Below are positions 1-8,602 of a stretch of 10,851 nt of DNA, piece after piece (within the stretch, counting starts at the first letter, position 1; every line of letters begins with the position of its first letter). Origin of the DNA: Larix sibirica (taxonomy: Eukaryota; Streptophyta; Pinopsida; Pinales; Pinaceae); assembly GCA_004151065.3 (NCBI GenBank), contig NWUY0300064060.1:22451-33301 (forward strand). Direction: 5' to 3'. Position numbers and translations under genes: made by a program. The notes below the pieces were generated by a model. That model did not search any database. It worked only from the letters and a program-made list of their open reading frames with translations, and was not told where the DNA came from.

Positions 1-700
1 GCTATTTAATAGAATATGTGTTTACTGTATCATTGTGTTCTTTGCAATATATCTGTGTATGTGGTTCTATATATGCTCTTTCATTTTGTTCTCACATAAA
101 TCCAAATCACTTCTAGAGAATTAGGATATTAAACACTATATTTAAGAAATGATATAAAATGGCCACATTTGACTAAGATTCTCACCCCACAAAAAATCTA
201 TGCTAGTTTATAGGCAAAATGAGACATGGCCAATGTATTTATTACATAAACTTAAATAAAATCATAGAAAATAGTTGGAACCCAATTATATGGAATGTAT
301 CCATGAAGTGTAAAGATACAATCCAAAGAGATTAAAAATGAGAGCAAGTTCAGATGGGAAATTGGATGCTAAAACTTTTAGCTCATAGAATTAAGCAAGT
401 TCTAGGTCCATATTTCCTCAAGCTTGTAGATACAAATACACAGAATGCATATCTTATTCAAGGATTCACCGAATAGGTTCATTTGTGGAACTTTGAAAAG
501 GGTGGAAGCGAGTTTTAGGAGAGATAAAATCTCTCATTTGTAGTGGTGTTTGAGTCTTGTTTGCATCTATACTCCCTAGAAAATTGTGTATCATAATTAT
601 TTGTTGAGGGAAAAACCTTGACCATTCACGAGAACTCTAATCCCTTCCTAAATTCCCTACAAATCTAAATGTTATAATCCAATGAAAATGTGACATGTGG
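1..700. other. AT-rich intergenic stretch, no gene seen
   Basis: I read both strands and saw only short, stop-rich frames with no recognisable protein motif, RNA gene or repeat. It may be the eroded left flank of the decayed coding region that begins near 712. Confidence 0.5.
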
Positions 701-711
701 CATGAGGGGGG

Positions 712-1500
712 AATGATACCAATCCCAATACAAATTGAAAAGTGCCAAGACCGATGAGATGAAGAAGAATGAATGCATGGAAGGGTTCCAATCCTCTCAA
801 AGCACACCATCGAATTGGATTCCATTAATGACATGCATGTTCCCAGTTTCATTTTAGAGTTATCAGGCTCCCAAGAGAACATACCATATGATCTAAATCT
901 AATGGGATGCAACATATGCACTCAAATTTGAAAAATATTTTCCTCATACCCATACACCTCTCAACATAGAGCTCCAATGTCTTAGTAGCTAGTGTAGCAA
1001 AATATGAGGCCCACGACCTAGGAAACTTGGAGAACATGACACTCCACATCAAGGCATATCCCTTGGTTCTATGGTTTATCCAAAACTCATATAATTGTGT
1101 TTTATGGACAACAAGGGTTCACATGTGGACTCTAGCTGGTCACATAACTAATGATGGGAAATTATGTACTTCCATGACAAATCCACCTAAGTATTGGAAA
1201 TCATAAGCTCTTGAAATAGTGTAACTGATTGTTTGGGCATTTAATTTTCCATAGAGGAGATAAATTAAACCAATGGATGATGAGAAGGGGTTTGTTCATT
1301 GGACATATTAGTAACCCATTATTTAGAAGAAATAAAATGTTATCAACCTTTAATACTAATTCAAGGAATTTGAACCTCCCTGTACAAAGATAGATGGCAT
1401 TGTTGTAGAGTGACTAGAGATGCTCCCATATCAAGCAGAAGTGATACCCACATTGGGAAATGGAAATTCAATTATGCACATAAGTAATATTCTTAATGGG
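712..1500 (+). pseudogene. Decayed coding region, unrecognised, probably mobile-element derived
   Basis: A stop-free frame begins at the ATG at 773 and runs to the TGA at 929 (52 residues, including HTIELDSINDMHVPSFILEL). The protein-like signal then moves to the frame of codons starting at 970. That frame reads on for about 170 codons with tryptophan-rich, protein-like text (LVLWFIQNSYNCVLWTTRVH, HITNDGKLCTSMTNPPKYW, KPMDDEKGFVHWTY, EFEPPCTKIDGIVVE), broken by several TAA/TAG codons. Many of these stops sit where a Gln codon would need only one C-to-T change. I do not recognise the family. A retroelement polyprotein is a guess based on the company it keeps. The same reading frame is picked up again at 1711 beyond the SINE candidate, so the two parts may once have been one ORF. 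It cannot encode a product now. That it was once coding is moderately likely; its identity is unknown. Confidence 0.45.
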
Positions 1501-1527
1501 TAGATTTGATATTTCTAGTTAGTGTTT

Positions 1528-1705
1528 TCAAATCCCGCTAGCACAATTGGTTTTGATGGGACTCATTCTACATGGAGACCCAATTTCGAACCCCACAAGG
1601 TATCCGGGAGTGAGGAGGAGACACTTAAAAAAAACCATGCTAAGGGTTGGTATGGGCATAGGTCGGGTGAGATCCCTAAGTGATTTTTATGGTTTAGGTG
1701 CCCCT
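1528..1705 (+). mobile_element. tRNA-derived SINE candidate
   Basis: The sequence holds a perfect match to the RNA polymerase III A-box consensus TRGCNNARYNGG at 1539-1550 (TAGCACAATTGG). About 35 bases later lies a near-match to the B box at 1583-1592 (ATTTCGAACC, against GGTTCGANNC). That order and spacing are those of a tRNA gene or a tRNA-derived SINE. The flanking ATCCCGCTAGC and a trailing GGGTGAGATCCC-like tail also resemble plant SINE bodies. It does not fold as a complete tRNA in my reading, because no matching acceptor stem is evident. The 3' end is uncertain and I could not find a clean target-site duplication. It lies between two stretches of decayed coding sequence that share a reading frame, as expected for an insertion into an older element. 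Confidence 0.5.
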
Positions 1706-1710
1706 CAGTC

Positions 1711-2165
1711 ATGGTTGACAAAGTAGTTGACAAAGTTATGAGTAAATTGGGAAAGTGAGAGCAATTGATGCTTGGAGTTGTGGACAGATTGGATGATTCA
1801 ATGATTCATGTTGGTGGGACTCTAGTCTTTAAATAAGGGGATTTGATAATTGAGAAGATTGATAGGATTGACATCAATGGAAATAAAATAGATGATGGTA
1901 AATAATTGGAGGAAAAGAATAAAGTAGAGCTCAAGTACATAAGTAGAAGGTTTACTAGAGTGCAATGGAAAATGGAAAAATAAGAACTATATTGGAAGAC
2001 ATAAGCTTACATTCATTGAAACTGGAGGAGGACTACAAGTTGAGAATGGTTAGTCTAAGAAGGGTCAATCAACCCTTATCTAGAGAAGAGTTGAATAGGG
2101 AAAAACCATTCAACCCTTCTCTAGGTAAGCTACATGCCAAGAAGGGTTGGTTGGAGAAAGGGTGA
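1711..2165 (+). pseudogene. Decayed coding region with coiled-coil-like composition, unrecognised
   Basis: From the ATG at 1711 one frame reads MVDKVVDKVMSKLGK, then continues as charged, heptad-like text (GVVDRLDDSMIHVGG, GDLIIEKIDRIDINGNKIDD, LEEKNKVELKYISRRF). It is interrupted by TGA at 1756 and TAA at 1834, 1903 and 1981. A frame change near 1965 then gives an uninterrupted 66-codon stretch to 2165 (including TILEDISLHSLKLEEDYKLR) that enters the repeat cluster. Length, composition and frame agree with the decayed region upstream of the SINE candidate. Three of the four in-frame stops are TAA, one substitution from CAA (Gln). I do not recognise a family; the N-terminal part of a gag-like protein is possible. 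It has no valid stop-free path and is not functional. Confidence 0.45.
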
Positions 2166-2380
2166 TCGACCCTTCCCTAAAAAAGGGTTGGTTAGGGAAT
2201 CGTTGGTTAAACCTACTTTAGAGAAGGATCAACTAACCCTTCACTGAAGAAGAGTAAAAAAACCTTCTATGGAGTAGGTTTAAGAACCCCTTCTCTAGAT
2301 AAGGTTCAACCACCCTTCTCTGAGAAGGGTCAACCAACCCTTCTTTAAATAAGTATTAGATATAGAAGGGTTGACTGATA
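2055..2380. repeat. Cluster of short palindromic GAAGGGT / ACCCTTC repeats
   Basis: At least ten copies of GAAGGGT or its complement ACCCTTC occur here, often paired as inverted repeats with a short loop. The clearest is 2324-2343 (GAAGGGT, six bases CAACCA, ACCCTTC). Others start near 2059, 2113, 2141, 2169, 2235 and 2311. Read on the + strand they give repeated peptide snippets such as NQPLSREE, FNPSLGK, TNPSLKK and PPFSEKG. The array may therefore have been a coding tandem repeat at the end of the decayed ORF. The units are degenerate and 20 to 30 bases long. Confidence 0.7.
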
Positions 2381-2984
2381 CTTTTGTAAAAACATAACAT
2401 TTAACTCCTTAAAAATCCCTGGTTTTGAGTATATGTTTTTGTAATGTTTAATAAAAAATTACTCCAAATGCCATTTTGGGAAATATTTATACCATTGGAA
2501 AGATCTTTCTCACTTCTCATTAACCTTATTGATGCAAAAATGATGACCACTATTACACATTCCTTTGACATAGTATGTTAACTAAATGCATATACATATT
2601 ACCTTATTAGGTTCAAGGATACAAGAATTTCAAATACAAAGTTTACTAAATACTTCCAATGTGTTTATATATGTGTATCATCTCCCCATTTATAAATCCT
2701 TTTACTAAATCTAGTTTTTGTTGTGTCACTCACTTCTTCAACCCCTTTGTTGCCTCATGTTCACTATTGGTCTTTATCCAATTCCACTAGCATCTACCTG
2801 GTCATTTTCTTTTATGGCATGCATAAAATCCTTGAGTAGTGTTTTCATCATGCCTATTTTATATATCATCACATTCTTTTATATATTTTAATTTATTTTG
2901 TCTATCATACTTCTCCATCCATTTTTAACATAAATTTAGAATTGCACACAACATACAAATGTAATGACTCCTACTCCTTAGAAT
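2381..2984. other. AT-rich stretch, no gene seen
   Basis: No protein motif or repeat could be supported. By position it could include the extreme 3' part of the CACTA element, whose transposase ends just to the right. I found no convincing CACTA-type terminal inverted repeat in it. Confidence 0.4.
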
Positions 2985-3464
2985 CTACAAAGACAAATAT
3001 ATTTTGTTCATGGAAGTAGTTGTTATTTAAAGACATTCACTATGGGATTTAAGATTAAACAACCACCTCCAACATTTTAGTATACTCTTTTTCATAATTG
3101 AAGTTCCTTTACCATCTAATTTTTCTCCTTCAAAAGATTGATATTTGCTATCACCCCATAATCATGAAACTTTAAGATGCAATTGAGGTAAATACTCACT
3201 CAAATGAACCATTGTTTGGAAAACCATGGACCCTTCCAAATGGGTTCTTTACCTCACATTATGTTTTAGAATCTTTAGTCTTTACATATCTCTCCATAAG
3301 ACACATCGTATAAATATGGATAGGACCAATTTTATAAAGTAGTTCTCTTAGTAATTGAAAAAGATTGGAGCCAAGTACATTTGAATATTATACATCAAAA
3401 GTGAAACATTCCTCTTCCCACACTTAAATTTATCTTGATATATATTTTTATAAGAGGCCCACCT
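2985..3464 (-). pseudogene. CACTA (En/Spm) TNP2-type transposase, C-terminal part
   Basis: Read on the - strand from 3464, the frame gives RWASYKNIYQDKFKCGK, then NIQMYLAPIFFN. This aligns with the 'EMYFPPSFFD' block that precedes the conserved 'HLxxHLV' region of TNP2 transposases (Pfam Transposase_21, from memory). After a stop and LVLSIFIRCV, a neighbouring frame gives LMERYVKT, matching the 'WMYPxERYxKTLK' motif. The first frame then gives LEGSMVFQTMVHLSEYLPQL and LWGDSKYQSFEGEKLDGKG. These match the 'RPEGSMAEGY...TEYL' and 'W...GEVLEGKG' blocks, in the correct order. Several stops and at least one frameshift make it a pseudogene. The sequence just upstream in transcription order ends in a pyrimidine-rich AATATTTTTAG, which looks like a splice acceptor at 3463-3464. 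The product would have acted in the nucleus on CACTA element ends. The missing N-terminal part appears to be the remnant at 7873-9290. The lower boundary is approximate. Confidence 0.75.
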
Positions 3465-3794
3465 AAAAATATTGGTAATATAATGTGTATTACAATATAC
3501 AAACATTATTTCATAAGAGTATATGTAAAAACCCATATAAAGACATTACAAATGACATGTTTTGAAGGATAAGAAATAAACTATTGAAGTATGCATGATG
3601 GATTCAGAGTACCTCAAATATTTGGATAATTTGTAAATTGTTGACAAAATGGTTGGACCCGTACTTAGTATTTCTATGGGAAACACATGCTCCATCACCA
3701 TTAACAAATAACCATGTATACAATAAATTCTAGTATTAACAAGATATTTAGTATATATTAATTAAAAACTTAATTAAAAAGTAAAATTAGAAAA

Positions 3795-3965
3795 CTTGCC
3801 TTACAAAACCCTATTCAAAGGTGCCCCGGGGAGAGTCGAGATTGTGTTTGTGTTGCTGAATCCGAATGTGAATGCTTGAGTCGGTGAATGAAGGGATTGT
3901 TTAGCCAATCTGTCTGTGAAATCCGAGAAGAAGGAAAGCCTTGCCACTTTTAGCTTATTTTGATG
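3795..3965 (+). other. GC- and CpG-richer island with a short open stretch
   Basis: Within very AT-rich DNA this segment carries CCCCGGGG, several CpG sites and a short protein-like frame (LPYKTLFKGAPGRVEIVFVL, then a stop, later SVKSEKKESLATFSLF). I do not recognise it. It could be an eroded exon or untranslated leader of a captured or resident gene; it lies upstream of, and on the same strand as, the RsgA-like fragment. The function is unknown. Confidence 0.25.
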
Positions 3966-4471
3966 CTTTGTGTCCCCCTTTTGTTTAACGCACGAAACAT
4001 AAATATGAACTATCTTTTATTTATTCTGAATGCTTGGGCTTCTGGAAGCGTGTGTTGAAAAAACGATAAGAGAGGGTTTGTTTGAGGAGTTTTTATTTCT
4101 CAATCCAATCAAGCAACTTAGTCATAAAACTTTGAATGTGTTGGCCTGATAAATTAAAATTTGAACCCCACTGCAAGATGAAAGGTCTTGATAAATGTTT
4201 ACCTTGAATATGGTCACAATAAACCCTCAACGCACGACGAGAATATAAATATGCATAAGGTTGTTCATTCCAACATCGAAATCTTATTGTAACATCCTTA
4301 GTTAAATGAGATTACTTGTCCCTGCCTTAAGGTTTATATTGCATAATACTTTGTAAATATGTGAACATAGGCTTATAATCAAACTTGTAAATATTGTTAT
4401 ATGTACAACCATAAGGATGTGCAATGCTTTTGTCAAAACTTTTAGTATTACGTCCAACACCAAAGAAAAAG

Positions 4472-4526
4472 AATATATAATATTACAATTACCTTGAAAG
4501 ATAATATATAACGTTACAATTATCTT
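4472..4526 (+). repeat. Short imperfect direct repeat, two copies
   Basis: Two copies of an element of about 24 bases, AATATATAA-nn-TTACAATTA followed by a CTT-containing end, sit 31 bases apart. They differ at a few positions (TA against CG in the middle). This is likely a local tandem duplication; no function is suggested. Confidence 0.6.
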
Positions 4527-4580
4527 TCTTGAGGAACAACCCTGAGCATATAAATAGTAAAAGCAAGGAATGTACTTATT

Positions 4581-4595
4581 TATATATATATATAT
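4581..4595. repeat. TA dinucleotide microsatellite
   Basis: Seven and a half uninterrupted TA units, followed by GATGCATGC. Confidence 0.85.
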
Positions 4596-5189
4596 GATGC
4601 ATGCTTCACATTTGTTTAAGAACGACGTTAGCTCTAAGTTATTTCTAATTAATACCTAGTAATTTAATAATAGTGAACATGGCAGTAATCTGGTTATTTG
4701 ACGTGAAGACCGAGAATTATGTCTTTTTATGTCTTTTTGTAGGTAATAAGGTTGGGAATTAATAGATTTTTATTTTTTATTTCTGGCTTCTTCCCTCTCT
4801 TCCTGTATTTCTGGTTGCTAATTTATAGCTAGCCAAATATATTGATTAACTGTATTAATGATGCGTATAAATGTTATACCATAGTTGATAGAAGCTATTG
4901 TTGAGTGGGGGAACTAATATGTATATAAATTTAGCCACTTTACTAGATGATGCTTTGGAAAAAGGGGTACAATGTTATTCCTAGCAAGCACACATGAATG
5001 ATAATGATCTTTAATTTCACATGAGCTTGCTTTATTATAAGTAGCATGTATGAGGGAGGAATACCTTGCCTATTTATAAGTAGTAAACTTATTATTCTGG
5101 TTAATTCTATTGGTAATTTATATTTTTATAACCTAACATATATGGAAAATGATAAAGTAAGAAAATTGATATATATAAGCTATTAATTT

Positions 5190-5320
5190 TATATGCATGA
5201 ATCTTGCGTTGTACTTCATGGAACATCGAATTGCGTCGACGGTCCTCTCTGCACGAGGTCACGCAATCGTGCCTTGGGCGACATCCTAGAGGGTGTTGTG
5301 TGCACCTTCCTCTCTAAAAG
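5190..5320. other. CpG-rich island, unrecognised
   Basis: About eight CpG dinucleotides fall within roughly 65 bases around 5226-5282, including GTCGACGG and TCACGCAATCGTGCC. The surrounding DNA has very few. Frames on both strands are short, and none reads as a protein I know. CpG retention suggests sequence that has not been methylated for long, such as a recent arrival or a piece of an expressed gene. Confidence 0.35.
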
Positions 5321-6066
5321 ACACCAATGTTTCCATACTTTGCAGCTCTTTGAACTACGTTACACTAGAGTGGAAACAAGCCAAAGAATATATATTAGAA
5401 CAACGAATTCCTACATGGTAATCGTTCGATTACAAATGAAAAAAAGAATTGGAACACACATAACCTCCCAGTGAGTTCAAATGGTGTGTACGAGACAAGA
5501 AATAGGTAGGGAGGAGAGAATAAATGGGTGGAGACAAGAAAAATATTGGGTACGTAAATATTGTAGCTACAATAGGAGATTTAAATAAGCAAATTAGAAC
5601 TAAGTGTAGACTAGAAATTATGTATAGTTCTACAGTTGCTAGAGTAAGCATATTAAAGTAGGCTAGAGAATACAAATGCCAATGTGGATAAAAATTAAAT
5701 AACTATGTTTTTATGGAGGACTATGGATATATTAACACATCCAGTTATGTTTAGCGATCCCTCCATGCAAACATTCTCTCGAAAAGCAGATGGAATTTGG
5801 AAGCGAGACAATTGATGGATTCAGAGAAGTCACCAATAGTTTCAGGTGGTGCAACCTAATGAAAGAAGAATATGGCGGGGCATGGTTTGCACTTACACCC
5901 AGCTTGGTGATCATCTTTCTCTTCCATATCCCAAAGTGTATTATCTAAATTGTTGCAGTCCATGAATTGTTTTTAATGTCTAGGTGAAATTTTTATGTCT
6001 TCATTATGCGGGTTGATATTTCACCATTTTCCATCCACTCTAAAATGAGTGTTAATCAATCCTACA
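5321..6066. other. No supported gene; one 52-codon ORF noted
   Basis: The only item is a + strand ORF at 5790-5948 of 52 codons, ending in a hydrophobic run (WFALTPSLVIIFLFHI) that could be a membrane segment. I do not recognise it, and it has no neighbouring exon signals that I trust. Confidence 0.3.
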
Positions 6067-6482
6067 ATGGTCTTCGCCACTACATCAACTGTATATGACC
6101 AAATTGTTCATGAAGAGGAAGTGCAATTAACAGAGAAGTAGACGATTGGGTTGGTTGTAGCTACTCAGGCTAATTTCATGAGAGTCATTGTGGAGAAGGC
6201 ATGAGATGAAGAAGGTAAAGAACAGGAGACCGATGATAATGAAAGTCATTCAGGAAATTTTGGATTACTAAAAAGTGATGACCCACATGAAAATTTGGAG
6301 CTTGTAACTCACAATTTTGATAGTTTGGGAGGATTGGAGGCAGGGGTCGATGTCGGTTCGACTGGAAATTCCCAAGCGAATAGTTATAGCAATGGGAAAA
6401 ATGTAAATGTTGATAATGGATACAGTCGAATGTCGCCGTTGGAAAAAAAAATGAAACTGTAATAGCCTAAGAATTCAACAAG
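6067..6482 (+). pseudogene. Exon-like fragment resembling the N-terminus of plant RsgA/YjeQ GTPase
   Basis: From 6067 the frame reads MVFATTSTVYDQIVHEEEVQ, then LTEK, a TAG at 6139, and TIGLVVATQANFMRVIVEK. The last part closely matches the start of the OB-fold domain of plant organellar RsgA/YjeQ, which I recall as containing 'AIGTVAAAQANFMRVIV'. RsgA is a circularly permuted GTPase that helps assemble the small ribosomal subunit. After a TGA at 6202, an acidic, low-complexity stretch follows (EEGKEQETDDNESHSGNF and onward) to TAA/TAG at 6460-6465, just after a run of nine A that may have slipped. At 6481-6488 the sequence AG|GTAAGA matches a plant splice donor, so this may be one exon with its original boundary. 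The rest of the OB fold and the GTPase domain are not in the window. With two stops it is a broken copy. An unrelated acidic protein cannot be excluded, since the match rests on about 20 residues. Confidence 0.5.
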
Positions 6483-6903
6483 GTAAGATACTCGTGTATT
6501 GGTCAATGCGTACAACCATATACATACACAAATTGTGAGAATAGAAGTGACTTGGTGTACTTACCCTTGCAAAAAAAATCGGCTGGTTGAAAGTTGTTTT
6601 ACAATAGAAAAAATTCATCTAAAGAAAAGCTTCACAACGTCCAGTTCATCAAAAGCAAATTTTGATGAATCCTTCAAGGGGACTTGATGATGAAAACACC
6701 TTGACAATCCAATCTAAAAATCCCAACGCTGTGTAGTTCAATATATAATAGCTCAATTAGCGGACACTTAACATCTAATAGGCCTCAACAATCCTATTCA
6801 CCTAGTCAAATTTAACAACCAAAATTATAAGTAAGCATACTCAAATTCATTTATACAAGTTCTTGATCTATGTTTATCACCCAAAATATGCAACCTATTA
6901 AAT

Positions 6904-7530
6904 TAAATCCAATATCCCAGTTGCAGAAAACTCAATCTCCAATACTACACTCAAATTTCCTACCAAAGTCAACATCCCATGGATGTACTACTGCAATCAA
7001 TCAAGATATATCCACAATCTAAGTAAAATTCAATAGCTCAAAATCTCCAAGCACTCAATCTAAATCCAGCTACCCAGTTGCAAAAATCAATCTCTTAATA
7101 CCATACACTCAGAATTTCTTATCAAAGCCAACAACCCATGAACCCAATACATGATATAGGGAAATCAAACAATCTAAGAAAACTTCAATAGCAAAAAATC
7201 TCCAAGTATTGGAACTAAATCCACTCACACAATTGTAGAAAACTGTCTCTGACACTAGATGCTCATATTTCCTATCAAATCCAACATCCGGCCATGAGCA
7301 CAATGCATGATATAGGGAAATCAAGATAAATTCTCAATCTAAGTAAACTGCAACAACTCTCGTGAGGAAACCCAATGCTTGATACAAGGCAATCAAAGCT
7401 TCAAAACGTCCCCATAGTCTATGAAAACGCCTCTTAATATTAACTGAAATTGAATAGAAAACTCTACTATCTTATAACGGGCAATCCAAATTCCCTAACA
7501 ATCTAAGCAAAATTCAATACCTCAGTAACC
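6904..7530. repeat. Tandem repeat, about four copies of a 155-165 bp unit
   Basis: The anchor CAATCTAAG followed by AAA(A/C)TTCAATA or a close variant recurs at 7015, 7170, 7335 and 7499, giving periods of 155, 165 and 164 bases. A second anchor, TAAATCCA, recurs at 6904, 7061 and 7216. Shared internal blocks include CATGATATAGGGAAATCAA in the second and third copies (7151 and 7307), and CTCCAAG followed by C or T. The first half of the fourth copy is strongly diverged. The - strand of the middle copies happens to be open and reads repeated ISLYH-(VA)-L-(GC)-SW text. Stops in the other copies argue against a real protein repeat. It is a decayed minisatellite or satellite-like array. Confidence 0.75.
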
Positions 7531-7872
7531 ATTCAGATTGCCAAGGGTCACTGATCACCTTACATATAAGGTATACCGTATAGCATTGTATGGTTATAAA
7601 TTTCCATTTGTGTTGTATGGTTGTATATTGCCACTTCATGCATGCATGCAAGCAGGCGTATGTCTCCCACGTGTCTTCATGCATGGTTTCAATGCATTCA
7701 CTTCCATGTTTAGGTATATTGTACCAGTTCGGTGTTCAAGGGTTTATGCCTAAACCATTACATTACAGATCAAACATGGAGAGCCTGCCTCAATATGAGG
7801 CCAAATAAGGCTTCCAAATCTGTGATTGGTCCGAAGCTAAAAACAAGCAAAAAAAACTTAGTATATAATTTT
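7531..7872. other. Non-coding stretch between tandem repeat and transposase
   Basis: There are short overlapping open frames on the + strand (7538-7753 and 7590-7808), but their translation has no recognisable domain and is rich in Cys, His and Met from CATGCATG-type repeats. The only structured element is the motif cluster at 7637-7685. Confidence 0.4.
7637..7685. promoter_or_regulatory. RY and ABRE/G-box motif cluster
   Basis: CATGCATGCATGCA at 7637-7650 contains overlapping RY elements (CATGCA), and a further CATGCATG lies at 7678-7685. Between them is a G-box CACGTG at 7668-7673, extended to the ABRE form ACGTGTC (7669-7675). RY elements bound by B3 proteins of the ABI3/FUS3/LEC2 class, close to bZIP-bound ABREs, are typical of seed-maturation promoters. 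No intact gene lies downstream on either strand, so this may be chance or a relic of a captured promoter. Confidence 0.3.
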
Positions 7873-8502
7873 TTGAAAACAGTACAGGATTAATACAATA
7901 GGTGAAAATCGATTTCTATAGTCCCTGCTGCTTGGCAGGCTCATAGGGACTAATAAGAAATAAAAAAAATGTCCATGAACTCTATCCTATCTCTTCTGAA
8001 TACATCTTTTAACATCACGACAAAAGTTGAAGGAACCATTATTATTTATATTGTATCAATCATATTTTCCTTCTCGTTTGATGTAAAACCCATGGAGTTT
8101 GATCATATGAGTTATTTTCATGCAAACACATGTTTGACACCATATTGACAATTTCAAGGTCCTTCTGTAATTTTAAAGGTCAGTTCCACTTAGGTGTTTC
8201 CATAAGCACTCAACCAAAATTTTCAAAATGTTCATAATATCCAATAGGTGAGCTATTGGGAGGTGCTCGCAATATTCTAATTTGTAGAACTTAGATCATT
8301 TGTCATATACAACTTTCCACCTCATAGGGTTGATCCTTTTTGGCCAACTCCTTTCATCTTCCTCTTCATTGAACTTATTTTTCTCATGCAATCTACAACA
8401 ATGGTTTTGTGGTAAGAATGGTTTATACTCATCATACACAATTTCATTGACATCCGTTGATTGCCTATGTGATGTTTTAGACCAATATAATGGAAAACCA
8501 TG

Positions 8503-8557
8503 TTTCCATTTAGTTTGTAAGTTTGAACTAAATATGGAAACCATATTTACTAAATGG
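8503..8557. repeat. Compound inverted repeat inside the transposase remnant
   Basis: TTTCCATTTAGTTT (8503-8516) faces GAACTAAATATGGAAA (8525-8540), which in turn faces CCATATTTACTAAATGG (8541-8557). The result is two overlapping hairpins, including AATATGG-AAA-CCATATT. It lies at the edge of the intron-like gap at 8550-8602 and may mark a small insertion or a templated duplication at a repaired break. Confidence 0.6.
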
Positions 8558-8602
8558 TAAAATGGATAGAATATTTACAAATGTAATTTATAAATAACTT
8601 AC
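8550..8602 (-). other. Intron-like gap in TNP2 (GTAAGT ... TTTAG)
   Basis: After WTIHNAPRLSMYC on the - strand the sequence gives GTAAGTTATT, a strong donor, and 53 bases later ACCATTTAG. Beyond it the same reading frame resumes toward NLQTKWKHGFP. AT-richness and the terminal dinucleotides fit a plant intron, though 53 bases is shorter than usual. A later acceptor giving 75 bases would shift the frame unless a base has been lost. Confidence 0.4.

Larger units (their letters stand above)
3966..5190. other. AT-rich stretch, no gene seen
   Basis: Only minor repeats were found. One is an imperfect direct repeat of about 24 bases at 4472-4495 and 4503-4526 (core ATATAA, two bases, TTACAATTA). 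Others are a tandem TATGTCTTTTT near 4719-4739 and a TA microsatellite at 4581-4595. Confidence 0.45.
3465..7872. other. 4.4-kb block interrupting the TNP2 transposase
   Basis: This is everything between the two transposase parts. No TNP2 homology is visible inside it, while the flanking halves fit together. It is AT-rich, with two CpG-richer islands, an RsgA-like exon fragment on the + strand, a tandem repeat and promoter-like motifs, described separately. Three origins fit: a nested insertion, captured host sequence inside the CACTA element, or a long intron. An intron is supported by the acceptor-like end at 3463. It is weakened by the absence of a GT donor at the other side, where the sequence after the last transposase codon is AAAAATTATATAC on the - strand. 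I saw no clear target-site duplication at the two edges. Confidence 0.5.

Noticed and set aside
637-1052. Two - strand open frames of 94 and 67 codons
   Set aside because: No domain is recognisable, and the + strand frame over the same DNA reads more like protein and continues beyond them.
1539-1600. Possible functional tRNA gene
   Set aside because: A- and B-box-like motifs are present, but the B box is imperfect and I found no acceptor stem or anticodon arm, so a SINE relic fits better.
5193-5474. 93-codon + strand open frame
   Set aside because: No family resemblance, and it runs from a CpG-rich island into AT-rich DNA with changing composition. I treat it as chance.
7109-7324. 71-codon - strand frame with an internal repeat (ISLYH...SW)
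   Set aside because: The peptide repeat is simply the 160-bp DNA tandem repeat translated. Other copies of the unit contain stops and frame changes.
7921-7950. Hairpin GTCCCT...AGGGAC as a terminator or element end
   Set aside because: It lies inside protein-like TNP2 sequence on the - strand, and no matching terminal repeat was seen elsewhere.
8300-8560. 86-codon + strand open frame
   Set aside because: It is antisense to the TNP2 'YDEYKPFLPQNH' block on the - strand.
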